Origin: an uncultured Collinsella sp. | Lineage (GTDB): Bacteria; Actinomycetota; Coriobacteriia; Coriobacteriales; Coriobacteriaceae | Direction: 5' to 3' | NCBI GenBank assembly: GCA_959020715.1 | Contig: CAUESV010000009.1 | Location: 1 to 64,000 of the forward strand | DNA: 64,000 nt | Shown: positions 7,906 to 15,655 of the stretch, piece after piece | Layout of the letters: each line of letters opens with the position of its first letter | Position numbering within the stretch: the stretch's first letter is position 1 | The notes under the pieces: model-generated | The model's input: the letters and a program-made list of their open reading frames with translations, nothing else | The model's database searches: none | Told to the model about the DNA's origin: nothing | Made by a program: the position numbers and the translations under genes

Positions 7906-8682
7906 CTAGAGCTCGTTGGCGGGCGGTTTTTTGAGCCGCTGCGACAGAGCCCTGTTGTTGGGGCAGTACGTGTCGAGCAGCGCGTGAAACCGATGATTGT
8001 GGCTCGGTTCGAGCAGGTGGACGAGCTCGTGGGCGACAACCATGTCAAGGCACTCGACGGGGTAGGCGGCAAGTTCTCGTGCGATGCGAATGGCGCCGGT
8101 TTTGGGCGTGCATGATCCCCAGCGCGTTTTCATGCTGCGCACGGAAACGCGGGAAACGGCGACACCCATTGCGATTTCGTACGCGCGCACCATATCGCGC
8201 AGCGCCGTGGTGACCTCGGATGCATAGAGCTGGTCGATGCGGGTCTGGAGCTCATCGGACGTCAGGCCGTCGAGGGTTGCGCGCCGCTTGGCCTGTGGGC
8301 GTTCGTTCGATTTGTCGGCACCCATAAAACTTGCGAAGGTGGCCTGCTTGGGCCGCGGTGCGGGTGATGCAAAGTTGCGATCGAGCGCATCTTGTACCGT
8401 GATGGGCTTGCCCCAAAGTGCAATGATGGACGAGGGGCTGAGCGGCTCTCGCGCCGTCGCCTGACGTTGCTCGCGCTGGGCAAGTCGTCTGATAATCCAG
8501 GCGCTGTTGCGCTTCACAAACGCTTCGATACGCTCGCGGCTGGCGCCGAGCGGTGCGCTGGCGTGGACCTCACCGCTCGATGTGACGCGCAGGTTGAAGT
8601 TTTTGACGCGCTTTTTGGTAACGACGACGGGGATGGGAGTCCCATCCGGTTGGGGTAGGAAAAGCGTAAATTGCTGCGTCAA
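7906..8682 (-). CDS. YgjP/WLM-type zinc metallohydrolase (DUF45)
   Basis: 258 residues from the preferred TTG start. The C-terminal half holds the zinc motif HELVH in VVAHELVHLLEPSHNHRF, preceded by MKTRWGSC, a hallmark of the YgjP/SprT-like family. Family members include a UTP pyrophosphatase (E. coli YgjP) and uncharacterised metallopeptidase-like proteins, so the substrate is open. An ATG at 8715 lies inside a strong hairpin and has no ribosome-binding site. The TTG at 8682 has GAAGGA six bases upstream and is favoured. It is downstream of the dipeptidase gene on the same strand. Confidence 0.85.
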   Translation of the reverse strand: MTQQFTLFLPQPDGTPIPVVVTKKRVKNFNLRVTSSGEVHASAPLGASRERIEAFVKRNSAWIIRRLAQREQRQATAREPLSPSSIIALWGKPITVQDALDRNFASPAPRPKQATFASFMGADKSNERPQAKRRATLDGLTSDELQTRIDQLYASEVTTALRDMVRAYEIAMGVAVSRVSVRSMKTRWGSCTPKTGAIRIARELAAYPVECLDMVVAHELVHLLEPSHNHRFHALLDTYCPNNRALSQRLKKPPANEL

Positions 8683-8704
8683 AAGTGGTCCTTCAGATTG
8701 GGGA

Positions 8705-8740
8705 CGGGCCGGCATGTCGACCGTTCGGCATGCCGGCCCG
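8705..8740 (-). terminator. Strong hairpin between dipeptidase and YgjP-like genes
   Basis: A perfect 12-bp stem, CGGGCCGGCATG/CATGCCGGCCCG, with a 12-base loop. There is no following T-run, so it may be a weak terminator or a 3'-end protecting hairpin of the dipeptidase transcript. Confidence 0.55.
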
Positions 8741-8756
8741 CTCAGGGGATGTGAAA

Positions 8757-9770
8757 TTAATAACGCTCAAAGAAGGCAAGGGCATTATCGCTGCAGAGCT
8801 TCTGCATCACGGTCTTGCCAAAGTGCTTGGAGAGCATGTTCTGGAACTCGGGCATCTTGCTGGCATCGGAGAGGAAGGCGGGCACCGTGGCACCGTCCCA
8901 GTCGCCGCCGAGCGCGATGGCGTCCTCGCCGCCCAGGTCGAGCCAGTGCTCGATATGTGCCGCCAGCTGGTCGAAGGTGACGTCTGCGGCTGTCTTGTCG
9001 GTTGCGTCGTTGGAAAGGAACTCGCTGCAGTAGTTGAGGCCGACGATGCCACCCATGTCGCGAATGGTGCGGAACTGGTCGTCGGTGAGGTTGCGCTTAA
9101 CGCCGCAAACTGCACGAGAGTTGGAGTGGCTGGCGACGAAGGGACGTGTGGCGTGGGCGACAACCTCGTCAAAGCACTCATCGTTGAGGTGGGAGACGTC
9201 AAGCACCATGCCGGCGTGCTCCATCTGCGTAAGTGCCTCGATGCCGGCGGCGGTGAGGCCGGCGTGGGTATCGTGTCCGCTCGCGAGCGGTCCCTGCGCA
9301 TTCCAGCTGAGCGATGACATGAGTACGCCCAAGCTCTTGAGCACCTCGATCAGCGCGGGGTCCTCGGCAAAGAACGTGGCGTTTTCGATGGTGTGGATGC
9401 AGGCGACCTTGCCGTCTTTGAGCGCGGGGCGAATGTCTGCCGCGCTGCGTACGTTGACCATGCGGTCGTGGTTGAGCATTGCCTGGCCGCTCATATGCGC
9501 CATGATCTGCGCCTGGAAGCGCGCGGCGTGGGCGGTGGGAATCTCATCGGGGACAAACGTGGCGAAGCACTGTGCCCATGGCGTGTTGCCGATCTTTGCG
9601 AGCGAGATGGCGCAGGCGTTGCCCTCGATGAGGTCGAAATCTTGCGGATGCGTTTCGTCGCCGGGGAAATAACCGTCGGTGCCGGCGGTAAAGCGCAGGT
9701 CGAGATCGAGCGTGGCCCAGCCGATGCGGTCGGCGGTGTCGCAGTGTAGGTCAAATACGGGATATGCCAT
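8757..9770 (-). CDS. Membrane-dipeptidase-type (M19) peptidase
   Basis: 337 residues. Belongs to the M19 renal-dipeptidase family, TIM-barrel zinc enzymes that cleave dipeptides. The metal motif HCDT in VFDLHCDTADR is at the N-terminus. Further conserved elements are the IENA Glu, DVSHLND, ASHSNSRAVC and GGDWDG. No signal peptide is seen, so it is probably cytoplasmic and used for peptide scavenging. The ATG at 9770 follows GGAGGAACC; a longer start at 9800 is less likely. Confidence 0.93.
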   Translation of the reverse strand: MAYPVFDLHCDTADRIGWATLDLDLRFTAGTDGYFPGDETHPQDFDLIEGNACAISLAKIGNTPWAQCFATFVPDEIPTAHAARFQAQIMAHMSGQAMLNHDRMVNVRSAADIRPALKDGKVACIHTIENATFFAEDPALIEVLKSLGVLMSSLSWNAQGPLASGHDTHAGLTAAGIEALTQMEHAGMVLDVSHLNDECFDEVVAHATRPFVASHSNSRAVCGVKRNLTDDQFRTIRDMGGIVGLNYCSEFLSNDATDKTAADVTFDQLAAHIEHWLDLGGEDAIALGGDWDGATVPAFLSDASKMPEFQNMLSKHFGKTVMQKLCSDNALAFFERY

Positions 9771-9890
9771 GGTTCCTCCGGTTGCAGCGTTTCTTTGCAA
9801 ACTGTCATTGAATTGTATGACTAGGGTATAGTTAGCGCCATATGTTCACGGCGGCCCGCGTTGCGCGCCGCCCTTATCACGGAGGTTACC

Positions 9891-10319
9891 ATGTCCAACC
9901 AGGGCAAGAAGGTCAAGACTCATTATCGCGGCACGCTCGACGACGGCACGCAGTTCGATAGCTCCTACGATCGCGGCGAGCCGCTGGAGTTCACCTGCGG
10001 CGCCGGTCAGATGATCAAGGGCTTCGACGCCGCTGTTGTCGACATGCAGGTGGGCGAGAAGAAGACCGTGCACATTCCTGCTGCCGATGCCTACGGCGAG
10101 CACAATCCCGAGATGGTTATTACCTTCCCGGCCGAGCAGGTTCCCAACATCGAGCAGATCGAGAAGGGCATGAAGCTCTTCCTGTCCACGCCGAGCGGTA
10201 TGCCCGTCCCCGCCGTCGTCATTGACGTGACGCCCGAGGCTGTGACGCTCGACGCCAACCACGAGCTGGCCGGCAAGGACCTCAACTTTGATATCGAGCT
10301 CGTCGAGGTCGAGGGTTAG
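9891..10319 (+). CDS. SlyD-like FKBP-type peptidyl-prolyl isomerase
   Basis: 142 residues. The FKBP core is YRGTLDDGTQFDSS ... GAGQMIKGFDAAV, with the SlyD-type insert-in-flap chaperone domain between about residues 70 and 125. The histidine-rich metal tail of E. coli SlyD is absent. It acts as a folding helper and, in this family, often as a nickel chaperone for hydrogenase maturation. The start at 9891 follows ACGGAGGT. The next gene, a UreE-like nickel chaperone, begins 3 bases after its stop. Confidence 0.93.
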   Translation: MSNQGKKVKTHYRGTLDDGTQFDSSYDRGEPLEFTCGAGQMIKGFDAAVVDMQVGEKKTVHIPAADAYGEHNPEMVITFPAEQVPNIEQIEKGMKLFLSTPSGMPVPAVVIDVTPEAVTLDANHELAGKDLNFDIELVEVEG

Positions 10320-10322
10320 AGT

Positions 10323-10901
10323 ATGCCTGAACGCTTGGTTTCGACGACATGCTTGGGAAATCTCAACGATCCGTCTTATGAACTCCTGCTTCGCCGGAAG
10401 TTGGGCGGCGTCTTTGAAGTTGACGAGCTGCTGCTCGATTGGGACCAGGCTGATGTATGCGCGCTTGTGGGCGTGACGGAGCTGGGGCGCACGGTCGATG
10501 TTCGGCTGGATACTGCCGACGGCGGTCGTCTTGCCGACGGTGACGTGCTCGCTATCGACCACACGGGTGCGGTGCCCGTGGTGGTTGTCGTACGTCTGCG
10601 CAGCGCCGAGGTTTATTTGGTCGAAGTTGACCGCATGGACCCGATTGCGCTCGCGCATGCGTGCTGGGAGATCGGCAATATGCATACGCCGCTTTTCCGA
10701 GGCGATTCGGACGAGCATACCGTGCGCATGTATACGCCGGTGCAGCCTGTTTTGGGCCGCATGCTCCGGGGCGTCGAGGGCGTTCGGCTCTCGGTGGTTA
10801 CCCGTGAACTCGATTCGGACCGGCGCTTTGCGTCGAGTGCGGCGGATGCCGTTGTGAGTATGGCTCCAGACTTTACGATCGTAAAAAAGGCGCGCGGTTA
10901 A
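10323..10901 (+). CDS. UreE-like nickel metallochaperone
   Basis: 192 residues with a UreE-type layout. The N-terminal beta domain contains GRTVDVRL and DGDVL. The C-terminal metal-binding domain shows RMDPIALAHACWEIGNMH; UreE typically has DP-AL-R and GNRH, with the His as the dimer-interface nickel ligand. MLRGVEGVRL follows, as in UreE. No histidine tail and no urease genes are nearby. It is coupled to the SlyD-like gene. Known UreE delivers Ni(II) to urease; here the client could be a hydrogenase or another nickel enzyme. Confidence 0.75.
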   Translation: MPERLVSTTCLGNLNDPSYELLLRRKLGGVFEVDELLLDWDQADVCALVGVTELGRTVDVRLDTADGGRLADGDVLAIDHTGAVPVVVVVRLRSAEVYLVEVDRMDPIALAHACWEIGNMHTPLFRGDSDEHTVRMYTPVQPVLGRMLRGVEGVRLSVVTRELDSDRRFASSAADAVVSMAPDFTIVKKARG

Positions 10902-10911
10902 CGTGCGTATG

Positions 10912-10956
10912 AGTAAGACGGACTTTGAGAGGCGGCTATTCAAAGTCCGTCTTACT
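10912..10956. repeat. Perfect 17-bp stem hairpin before a ribosome-binding site
   Basis: AGTAAGACGGACTTTGA and its exact reverse complement are separated by 11 bases. The hairpin is followed by GTTGATAGGAGGCT. It lies in the leader between the UreE-like and HAD genes. No T-run follows, so it is not an ordinary terminator. Confidence 0.9.
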
Positions 10957-10983
10957 GTTGATAGGAGGCTTTGGGGGAAGCAT

Positions 10984-11781
10984 ATGGGTCTTGAGGGAAT
11001 CAAGCTGATTGCATGCGATTTGGACGGCACGTTGCTGCATCCGGGGGAGCGCGAGCCGCGTTCCGAGGCCTTTGAACTCATCGATGAGCTGCATCGTCGC
11101 GGTATCGTGTTTATGCCGGCGAGCGGCCGTCAATATGCGAGCCTGCGCTACCTGTTTGCCCCGGTGGCCGATGAGCTCGCCTATGTATGCGAAAACGGAG
11201 CCCTGGTGATGAGCGAGGGGCGTGCCGTTGTCAAGCGTTCCATGGAGCGTAGCCTTGCTATGGATATCGCGAATGCCGTGGTTGCGTATCCCCATGCCGA
11301 CGTGACCCTTTCGTGTGAGGGACACCTCTACACCATGAGCGGCAACGATGCGTTCGTCGACCATTTGCGCTATGAGGTCCATTGTGATGTGGCGGTAGTC
11401 GACCGTCCCGAAGACATTGACGAGGACGTCATTAAGATTGCCTTCCAGACGCCCGAGGTGAATCAGCCGGCGGCGCTGGAGTATTTTGTGCGTCGCTTTA
11501 GCGATCGGGTTGATGTGATGACGTCGGGAACCGAGTGGACGGACTTTATCGGCTTTGGTTCGGGCAAGGGTTCCGCGCTTGCCGATTACGGTCGTGCCCT
11601 GGGAATTTCGCCCGATGAGATGATGGCGTTTGGCGATAACGAAAACGACCGCGACATGCTCAACGTAGTGGGCCATCCTTATCTAATGGAGAGCTGCAAT
11701 CCCTCTATGCGCGGCATCAACGACCGCGTCCGCTACGCGCGCACGGTCGAAGAAGAACTGCGCCGCCTGCTCGCCGAGTAG
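10984..11781 (+). CDS. Cof-type HAD-IIB sugar-phosphatase
   Basis: 265 residues. HAD motif I is ACDLDGTLL with nucleophile Asp and acid Asp, motif II is MPASGRQ, and motif IV is FGDNENDRDML. A type IIB cap lies between motifs II and III. The family dephosphorylates sugar phosphates, flavin or pyridoxal phosphates with broad specificity. The ATG at 10984 is chosen because HAD motif I follows within 10 residues and a G-rich site precedes it. The 17-bp hairpin upstream could affect its translation or mRNA stability. Confidence 0.88.
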   Translation: MGLEGIKLIACDLDGTLLHPGEREPRSEAFELIDELHRRGIVFMPASGRQYASLRYLFAPVADELAYVCENGALVMSEGRAVVKRSMERSLAMDIANAVVAYPHADVTLSCEGHLYTMSGNDAFVDHLRYEVHCDVAVVDRPEDIDEDVIKIAFQTPEVNQPAALEYFVRRFSDRVDVMTSGTEWTDFIGFGSGKGSALADYGRALGISPDEMMAFGDNENDRDMLNVVGHPYLMESCNPSMRGINDRVRYARTVEEELRRLLAE

Positions 11782-11857
11782 ATATATGTGGCATGCCTAG
11801 GAATCTCTTTTTGCTGCAGAGTGCAGAAAGGTGGATTTTAAGGCATGTCCCAAACAT

Positions 11858-12238
11858 CTACCGGCAGTCGGGGCAGAGACCCTCGAAGATGGTGTAGTGC
11901 GACGTGACGTGCCAGCCGATTTGCTCGGACGCCTTGGCGTCGAGCTGGGCATCGAAGGGGAGCGGTACGTCGATGACGCGGCTGCACGAGGTGCAGATGA
12001 TATGTGCATGCGGCTCGATCGTGCGATCGAAGCGGCTACCGCCCGGCGTCTTGATGGAGAGAATCTCGCCGGCGTCGGCCAAGAGATTGAGATTGCGGTA
12101 GACCGTACCGCGGCTGATTTTGTCATCCTGCGCGCGCACGACGTTGTAGATTTCGTCGGCGGTGGGATGGTTATAGCTTTGGCGCACGGCGTCAAGAACC
12201 AGCTTTCGCTGCCTGGTATTCCTTCTTTGCACCGCCAT
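11858..12238 (-). CDS. Fur/PerR-family metal-dependent repressor
   Basis: 126 residues. The N-terminal winged helix contains ISRGTVYRNLNLL, the recognition helix region of Fur proteins. The metal-sensing stretch EPHAHIICTSC follows. The structural zinc site is built from Cys82/Cys85 and Cys122/Cys125 (CPDC at the end). The compact size and PHAH motif are compatible with PerR (peroxide sensing) or Fur (iron). A likely promoter overlaps the end of the upstream same-strand acylphosphatase gene. Confidence 0.92.
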   Translation of the reverse strand: MAVQRRNTRQRKLVLDAVRQSYNHPTADEIYNVVRAQDDKISRGTVYRNLNLLADAGEILSIKTPGGSRFDRTIEPHAHIICTSCSRVIDVPLPFDAQLDAKASEQIGWHVTSHYTIFEGLCPDCR

Positions 12239-12274
12239 GCGCCTCGCCTCTTTTCTATCAACGGTCGTAGGTAA

Positions 12275-12303
12275 ATGATACCGTATTTAGCACACAATAC
12301 TAA
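12275..12303 (-). promoter_or_regulatory. Possible promoter of the Fur-family gene
   Basis: On the minus strand TTAGTA, 17 bases and TATCAT lie 37 bases before the start codon. The region is AT-rich with a weak TTAG...CTAA dyad that could be an autoregulatory site. Confidence 0.45.
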
Positions 12304-12710
12304 TAACGAGGCGTGAAACCGTCTTCATTGGCAAGTGGGGCTCGGGCCTGGGCGTCTACGAGGCGAAAACGCGTTCCCATACGCTCGTAGGAGGCATGAA
12401 GCGCCTCGAGATGAGATAGGATATTTGCCGGAGCCCCCTGTATCTCCATCTCGACTGAGCCGTCTTCCATGTTACGCACCCAGCCGGTGAGCGCGCGTGC
12501 CTGCGCGAGGTTGGTGTTGGTAAAGCGAAAGCCAACGCCCTGGACTTGCCCCGCCCAGCGCAGGAAATAGCGCAGGGGAGTGTCTTGAGTGGCCTCGTCG
12601 CTTGCGAGCACAGTAAGCCTGCGGCGCAGCTCGAGCTCGACGTTTGATGGTTTTTGAGGCTCTCGACTGCCGCCGGTGACGCTGGAGAAGAACGTATCGA
12701 AGAGGCCCAT
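12300..12710 (-). CDS. Acylphosphatase-domain protein
   Basis: 136 residues. An N-terminal extension of about 45 residues, rich in charged residues, precedes an acylphosphatase domain. The catalytic Arg is in GQVQGVGFR and the catalytic Asn in GWVRNMEDG. The family hydrolyses carboxyl-phosphate bonds such as carbamoyl phosphate. The ATG at 12710 lies 2 bases after the stop of the upstream Gfo/Idh gene, so the two are co-transcribed and probably coupled. Confidence 0.9.
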   Translation of the reverse strand: MGLFDTFFSSVTGGSREPQKPSNVELELRRRLTVLASDEATQDTPLRYFLRWAGQVQGVGFRFTNTNLAQARALTGWVRNMEDGSVEMEIQGAPANILSHLEALHASYERMGTRFRLVDAQARAPLANEDGFTPRY

Positions 12711-12712
12711 AG

Positions 12713-13819
12713 CTATGCCTGCTTGCCTGCGTCGGCCGGGAAGGTTATGCCGGCCTGCTGGCGCACGGCATCCATGATGCGCAGTGAGACGAGTGTGACA
12801 TCGCGGTAGTGGCCAAGCTCGTGGCGTCCCGCCGGGGTCTCCCAAATCTCTTCCTTAACGTTATCGATGCCGCCGATGGCGGTGATAAAGTCTGTGAGTT
12901 CGTATTCCATAGTGTTGCTCGATTTGGGCAGGTCGAGCACGCGGCCGTTGTCTCCCTGTTCGCGCGGTGCCTCGGTCGCCGAGCCGCGTACGACGTCGCC
13001 GCGATAGTCGATGCGGACGTTGCGGGGCGTGGACAGATGGTCGATCTGGATAGTGCCACGCTCGCCTTCGATCTGCGAGGGCAGCAGGTCATTCGTAATT
13101 TTGGAGTGCGTGAGCTCGACGGAGATACGGCCACCGCCGTAGCTGGCGAGGATGGAACCGCAGCCATCGATGGGGCCGTGCGTGAGCTGTCGCGTGGTGG
13201 GATCGAGCAGAGTGGTCATGCTCGTAAGGCCGGAGGGCATGCCAAAGATCTCGACCATGGGCTCGACGGTATAGACGCCAATGTCCATGAGGGAACCCGA
13301 TGCCATATTGCAGTCGAAGATATTGGTGGCGCGTCCCGCGAGAATCTCGTTGTAGCGCGAGGAATACTTGCCAAAGCGCAATGAGGCGCGGCGGATGGGG
13401 GCGATCTCGCCCAGGGCGTCCTCGATGGCGTGGAAGGCGGGATCGTGGAGGGGACGCATGGCCTCGAGGGCCACGACACCTGCTGCCTCGGCAGCGCGGA
13501 AGACTTCCAGCGCCTGCGCTTCGGTGGCGCAGAAGGGTTTCTCGACGATGACGTGCTTGCCACCGGCGATGCAGGCAAGGGCCTGCTCGTAGTGGAGCGC
13601 ATTGGGGCTGCCGATGTAGACGGCGTCGACGTCGTCGGCGGACGCAAGCTCGTCAAGTGCGGTGAAGTTACGCTCGCCGCCGTGTTCGGCGGTAAAGGCG
13701 GCGCCGCGCTCGGCATCGCGCGAGAGCGTGCCCACAAACGCGGCTTGGTCGTTGGCGTTGACGACCTGGATAAAGTCGTCGGTAATCATGGATGTGCCGA
13801 TGGTCGCTATACGCAGCAT
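12713..13819 (-). CDS. Gfo/Idh/MocA-family oxidoreductase
   Basis: 368 residues. The N-terminal Rossmann fold begins MLRIATIGTSMITDDF. VYIGSPNALHYEQA and IVEKPFC (catalytic-lysine motif EKP) follow, then a C-terminal alpha/beta substrate domain. Members oxidise or reduce sugars, polyols or related compounds with NAD(P); the substrate is unknown here. GAGGGGG precedes the ATG at 13819. It heads a two-gene operon with the acylphosphatase. Confidence 0.92.
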   Translation of the reverse strand: MLRIATIGTSMITDDFIQVVNANDQAAFVGTLSRDAERGAAFTAEHGGERNFTALDELASADDVDAVYIGSPNALHYEQALACIAGGKHVIVEKPFCATEAQALEVFRAAEAAGVVALEAMRPLHDPAFHAIEDALGEIAPIRRASLRFGKYSSRYNEILAGRATNIFDCNMASGSLMDIGVYTVEPMVEIFGMPSGLTSMTTLLDPTTRQLTHGPIDGCGSILASYGGGRISVELTHSKITNDLLPSQIEGERGTIQIDHLSTPRNVRIDYRGDVVRGSATEAPREQGDNGRVLDLPKSSNTMEYELTDFITAIGGIDNVKEEIWETPAGRHELGHYRDVTLVSLRIMDAVRQQAGITFPADAGKQA

Positions 13820-13894
13820 GTATCCCCCTCGTGCCGTTCGGTTTACAGGATGAGTGTAGCGCGAGGGGGCAGGAAATAGCGTGCGAAAACGCCG

Positions 13895-14380
13895 TTACAG
13901 GTCGCTCTCGTTAAAGCCGGTATCGATATCGAGGTTGCTGCCGTCGGCCGCCGTGGTGGCGAGCTCATCGCAGCGTTCGTTGAGCTCGTGGCCGGCGTGA
14001 CCCTTAACCCAGATGAACTCAACCTTGTGCTTGCTTTTGGCGGTGAGTAGGCGCTCCCACAGGTCGCGGTTCTTGACGGGCTGCTTGTTGGCGGTTTTCC
14101 ATCCGCGCTTTTTCCAGCCGTCGATCCAGTGCTTGTTAAAGGCGTTGACGACGTACTGCGAATCGGAATGGACCTCGACCTCGCAGGGGCGGTTAAGTGC
14201 CTCGAGCGCCACGATGACCGCCATGAGCTCCATGCGGTTGTTGGTGGTCTTGGCGTAGCCGCGCGAAAGCTCGGAGGTGAAGGTCTTGCCGGCGGGGTTG
14301 GTGTATTTGAGCACGGCGCCGTAGCCGCCGCGTCCCGGATTTGATCGGGCCGAGCCGTCGGTATAGATGATGACCTTCAC
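13895..14380 (-). CDS. rnhA: Ribonuclease HI
   Basis: 161 residues from a GTG start. It degrades RNA in RNA-DNA hybrids. The four catalytic acids are visible in order: Asp in YTDGSARSN, Glu in NRMELMAV, Asp in HSDSQYV and Asp in ERCDELA. The GTG at 14380 follows GAAAGGAAG and gives the normal N-terminus (VKVIIYTDGS); the longer in-frame ATG at 14431 adds non-conserved residues. It is a single-gene unit. Confidence 0.95.
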   Translation of the reverse strand: MKVIIYTDGSARSNPGRGGYGAVLKYTNPAGKTFTSELSRGYAKTTNNRMELMAVIVALEALNRPCEVEVHSDSQYVVNAFNKHWIDGWKKRGWKTANKQPVKNRDLWERLLTAKSKHKVEFIWVKGHAGHELNERCDELATTAADGSNLDIDTGFNESDL

Positions 14381-14479
14381 GGGCTTCCTTTCGTTGGGTA
14401 CGTTTCGTGTGAGTGACCATTGTAGCGCCATGCCCGCCGGGGGCTAGCAATCTACGATTTCTACCCCGTCTTCCGACAG

Positions 14480-15382
14480 TTAGTTGGCATGGATGATGCG
14501 GTTGAGCTCGTCGAGGTATTGCTGCAAGAGGGGAGAGGGCTTGCGCTCGTCGTGCATGATATAGCCTACGTGCATCGTTGGGGCGTCTGCTAACGGGATC
14601 GATGCCATACCCCATTGCATTTCATTGGAGAGGACACCGGTCGACAGGGTGTAGCCGTTCGACGTGATAAGTAAGTTAGTAAGTGTTCCGCGGTCCGAGA
14701 TTCGTATGTTGCGGTCGCAAGGGATATAGCTAAAAGGTTCCTCGGCGTAATAGAAGGAGTTTGAGGTCCCCTGTTCAAAGCTGTAGCGCGTATATGGTGT
14801 GAGGTCGGCAAGGGACAGCTGCGGGCGGCGGGCAAGCGGGTGGCGCTCGCTAACGAAGACGTGGACCGTCGCGTCGAAGAGGGGATGGAAGCTCGCGCGC
14901 GCATCGGCAAAAGCCTTCTGCAGAACGCGGGCGTTAAAGTCGTCCAGATAGAGGATGCCGATGTCGCTGCGAAATGCGCGGACGTCATCGATGATCTGCG
15001 ATGTGGTGGTCTCGCGCATGATGAACTCGAATTTGCTGTCGCGGCAGCGCTCGACCACGTTGACAAAGGCCTCGACCGAAAAGGCGTAGTGCTGGGCGGA
15101 AATGGCGAGGCGGGCTTGCGGGGTGCCGCCGTCCTCGTAGCGCGCCTCGAGCATGTCGGCCTGCTCTACGACCTGGCGCGCATAGCCCAAAAGCTCGGTG
15201 CCGTCGTTAGTGAGCGTGACGCCGCGGCTGGAGCGCGTAAAGATCTCCAGATGGAGCTCCTGTTCCAGGCTTTTGACGGCGTTTGAGATATTGGACTGAG
15301 CGGTATAGAGGCGCTGAGCTGCGGCGTTGATTGAGCCGGACTCTGCCACGGCAATCAGAAAACGAAGCTGCTGAAGGGTCAT
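14480..15382 (-). CDS. LysR-type transcriptional regulator
   Basis: 300 residues. The N-terminal winged helix-turn-helix (MTLQQLRFLIAVAESGS, AAQRLYTAQSNISNAVKSLE) is typical of LysR proteins. The rest is a two-lobed effector domain from about residue 90. The ATG at 15382 has GAAAGGA at the proper distance; an ATG three codons earlier lies too close to it. It is divergent from metY, so regulation of sulfur or methionine metabolism is a reasonable inference. Confidence 0.93.
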   Translation of the reverse strand: MTLQQLRFLIAVAESGSINAAAQRLYTAQSNISNAVKSLEQELHLEIFTRSSRGVTLTNDGTELLGYARQVVEQADMLEARYEDGGTPQARLAISAQHYAFSVEAFVNVVERCRDSKFEFIMRETTTSQIIDDVRAFRSDIGILYLDDFNARVLQKAFADARASFHPLFDATVHVFVSERHPLARRPQLSLADLTPYTRYSFEQGTSNSFYYAEEPFSYIPCDRNIRISDRGTLTNLLITSNGYTLSTGVLSNEMQWGMASIPLADAPTMHVGYIMHDERKPSPLLQQYLDELNRIIHAN

Positions 15383-15527
15383 CGACGCCATCCTTTCGAT
15401 TGCTATCTACAAAACCGATAACAGGTTAGCGCTTTTAAGTGATTGACCGAGCGAAACAATGCTCGTACTATTCAAAACACACAAAGGCGGTAGGTAATTA
15501 AACCGACCACGGAACCGGGATGCGAAA

Positions 15528-15602
15528 GGAGGCCCGCATATGAATTGCTTACCAAGACGAATGCCGGGCTCCTGTTTGCGCCCGTCGGCGTGATCAGGAG
15601 GC
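15528..15602 (+). promoter_or_regulatory. Structured metY leader with alternative pairings
   Basis: GGAGGCCCGCAT (15528-15539) can pair, with bulges, with ATGCCGGGCTCC (15561-15572). The latter's GCTCCTG can instead pair with CAGGAGGC (15595-15602). The two hairpins exclude each other, as in an attenuator or switch. No SAM, SAH or T-box consensus was recognised. Confidence 0.4.
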
Positions 15603-15655
15603 AGCGACTTACTTCTCTCTAATTTATTTACTTTTGTTCGATCAAGGAGATCATC

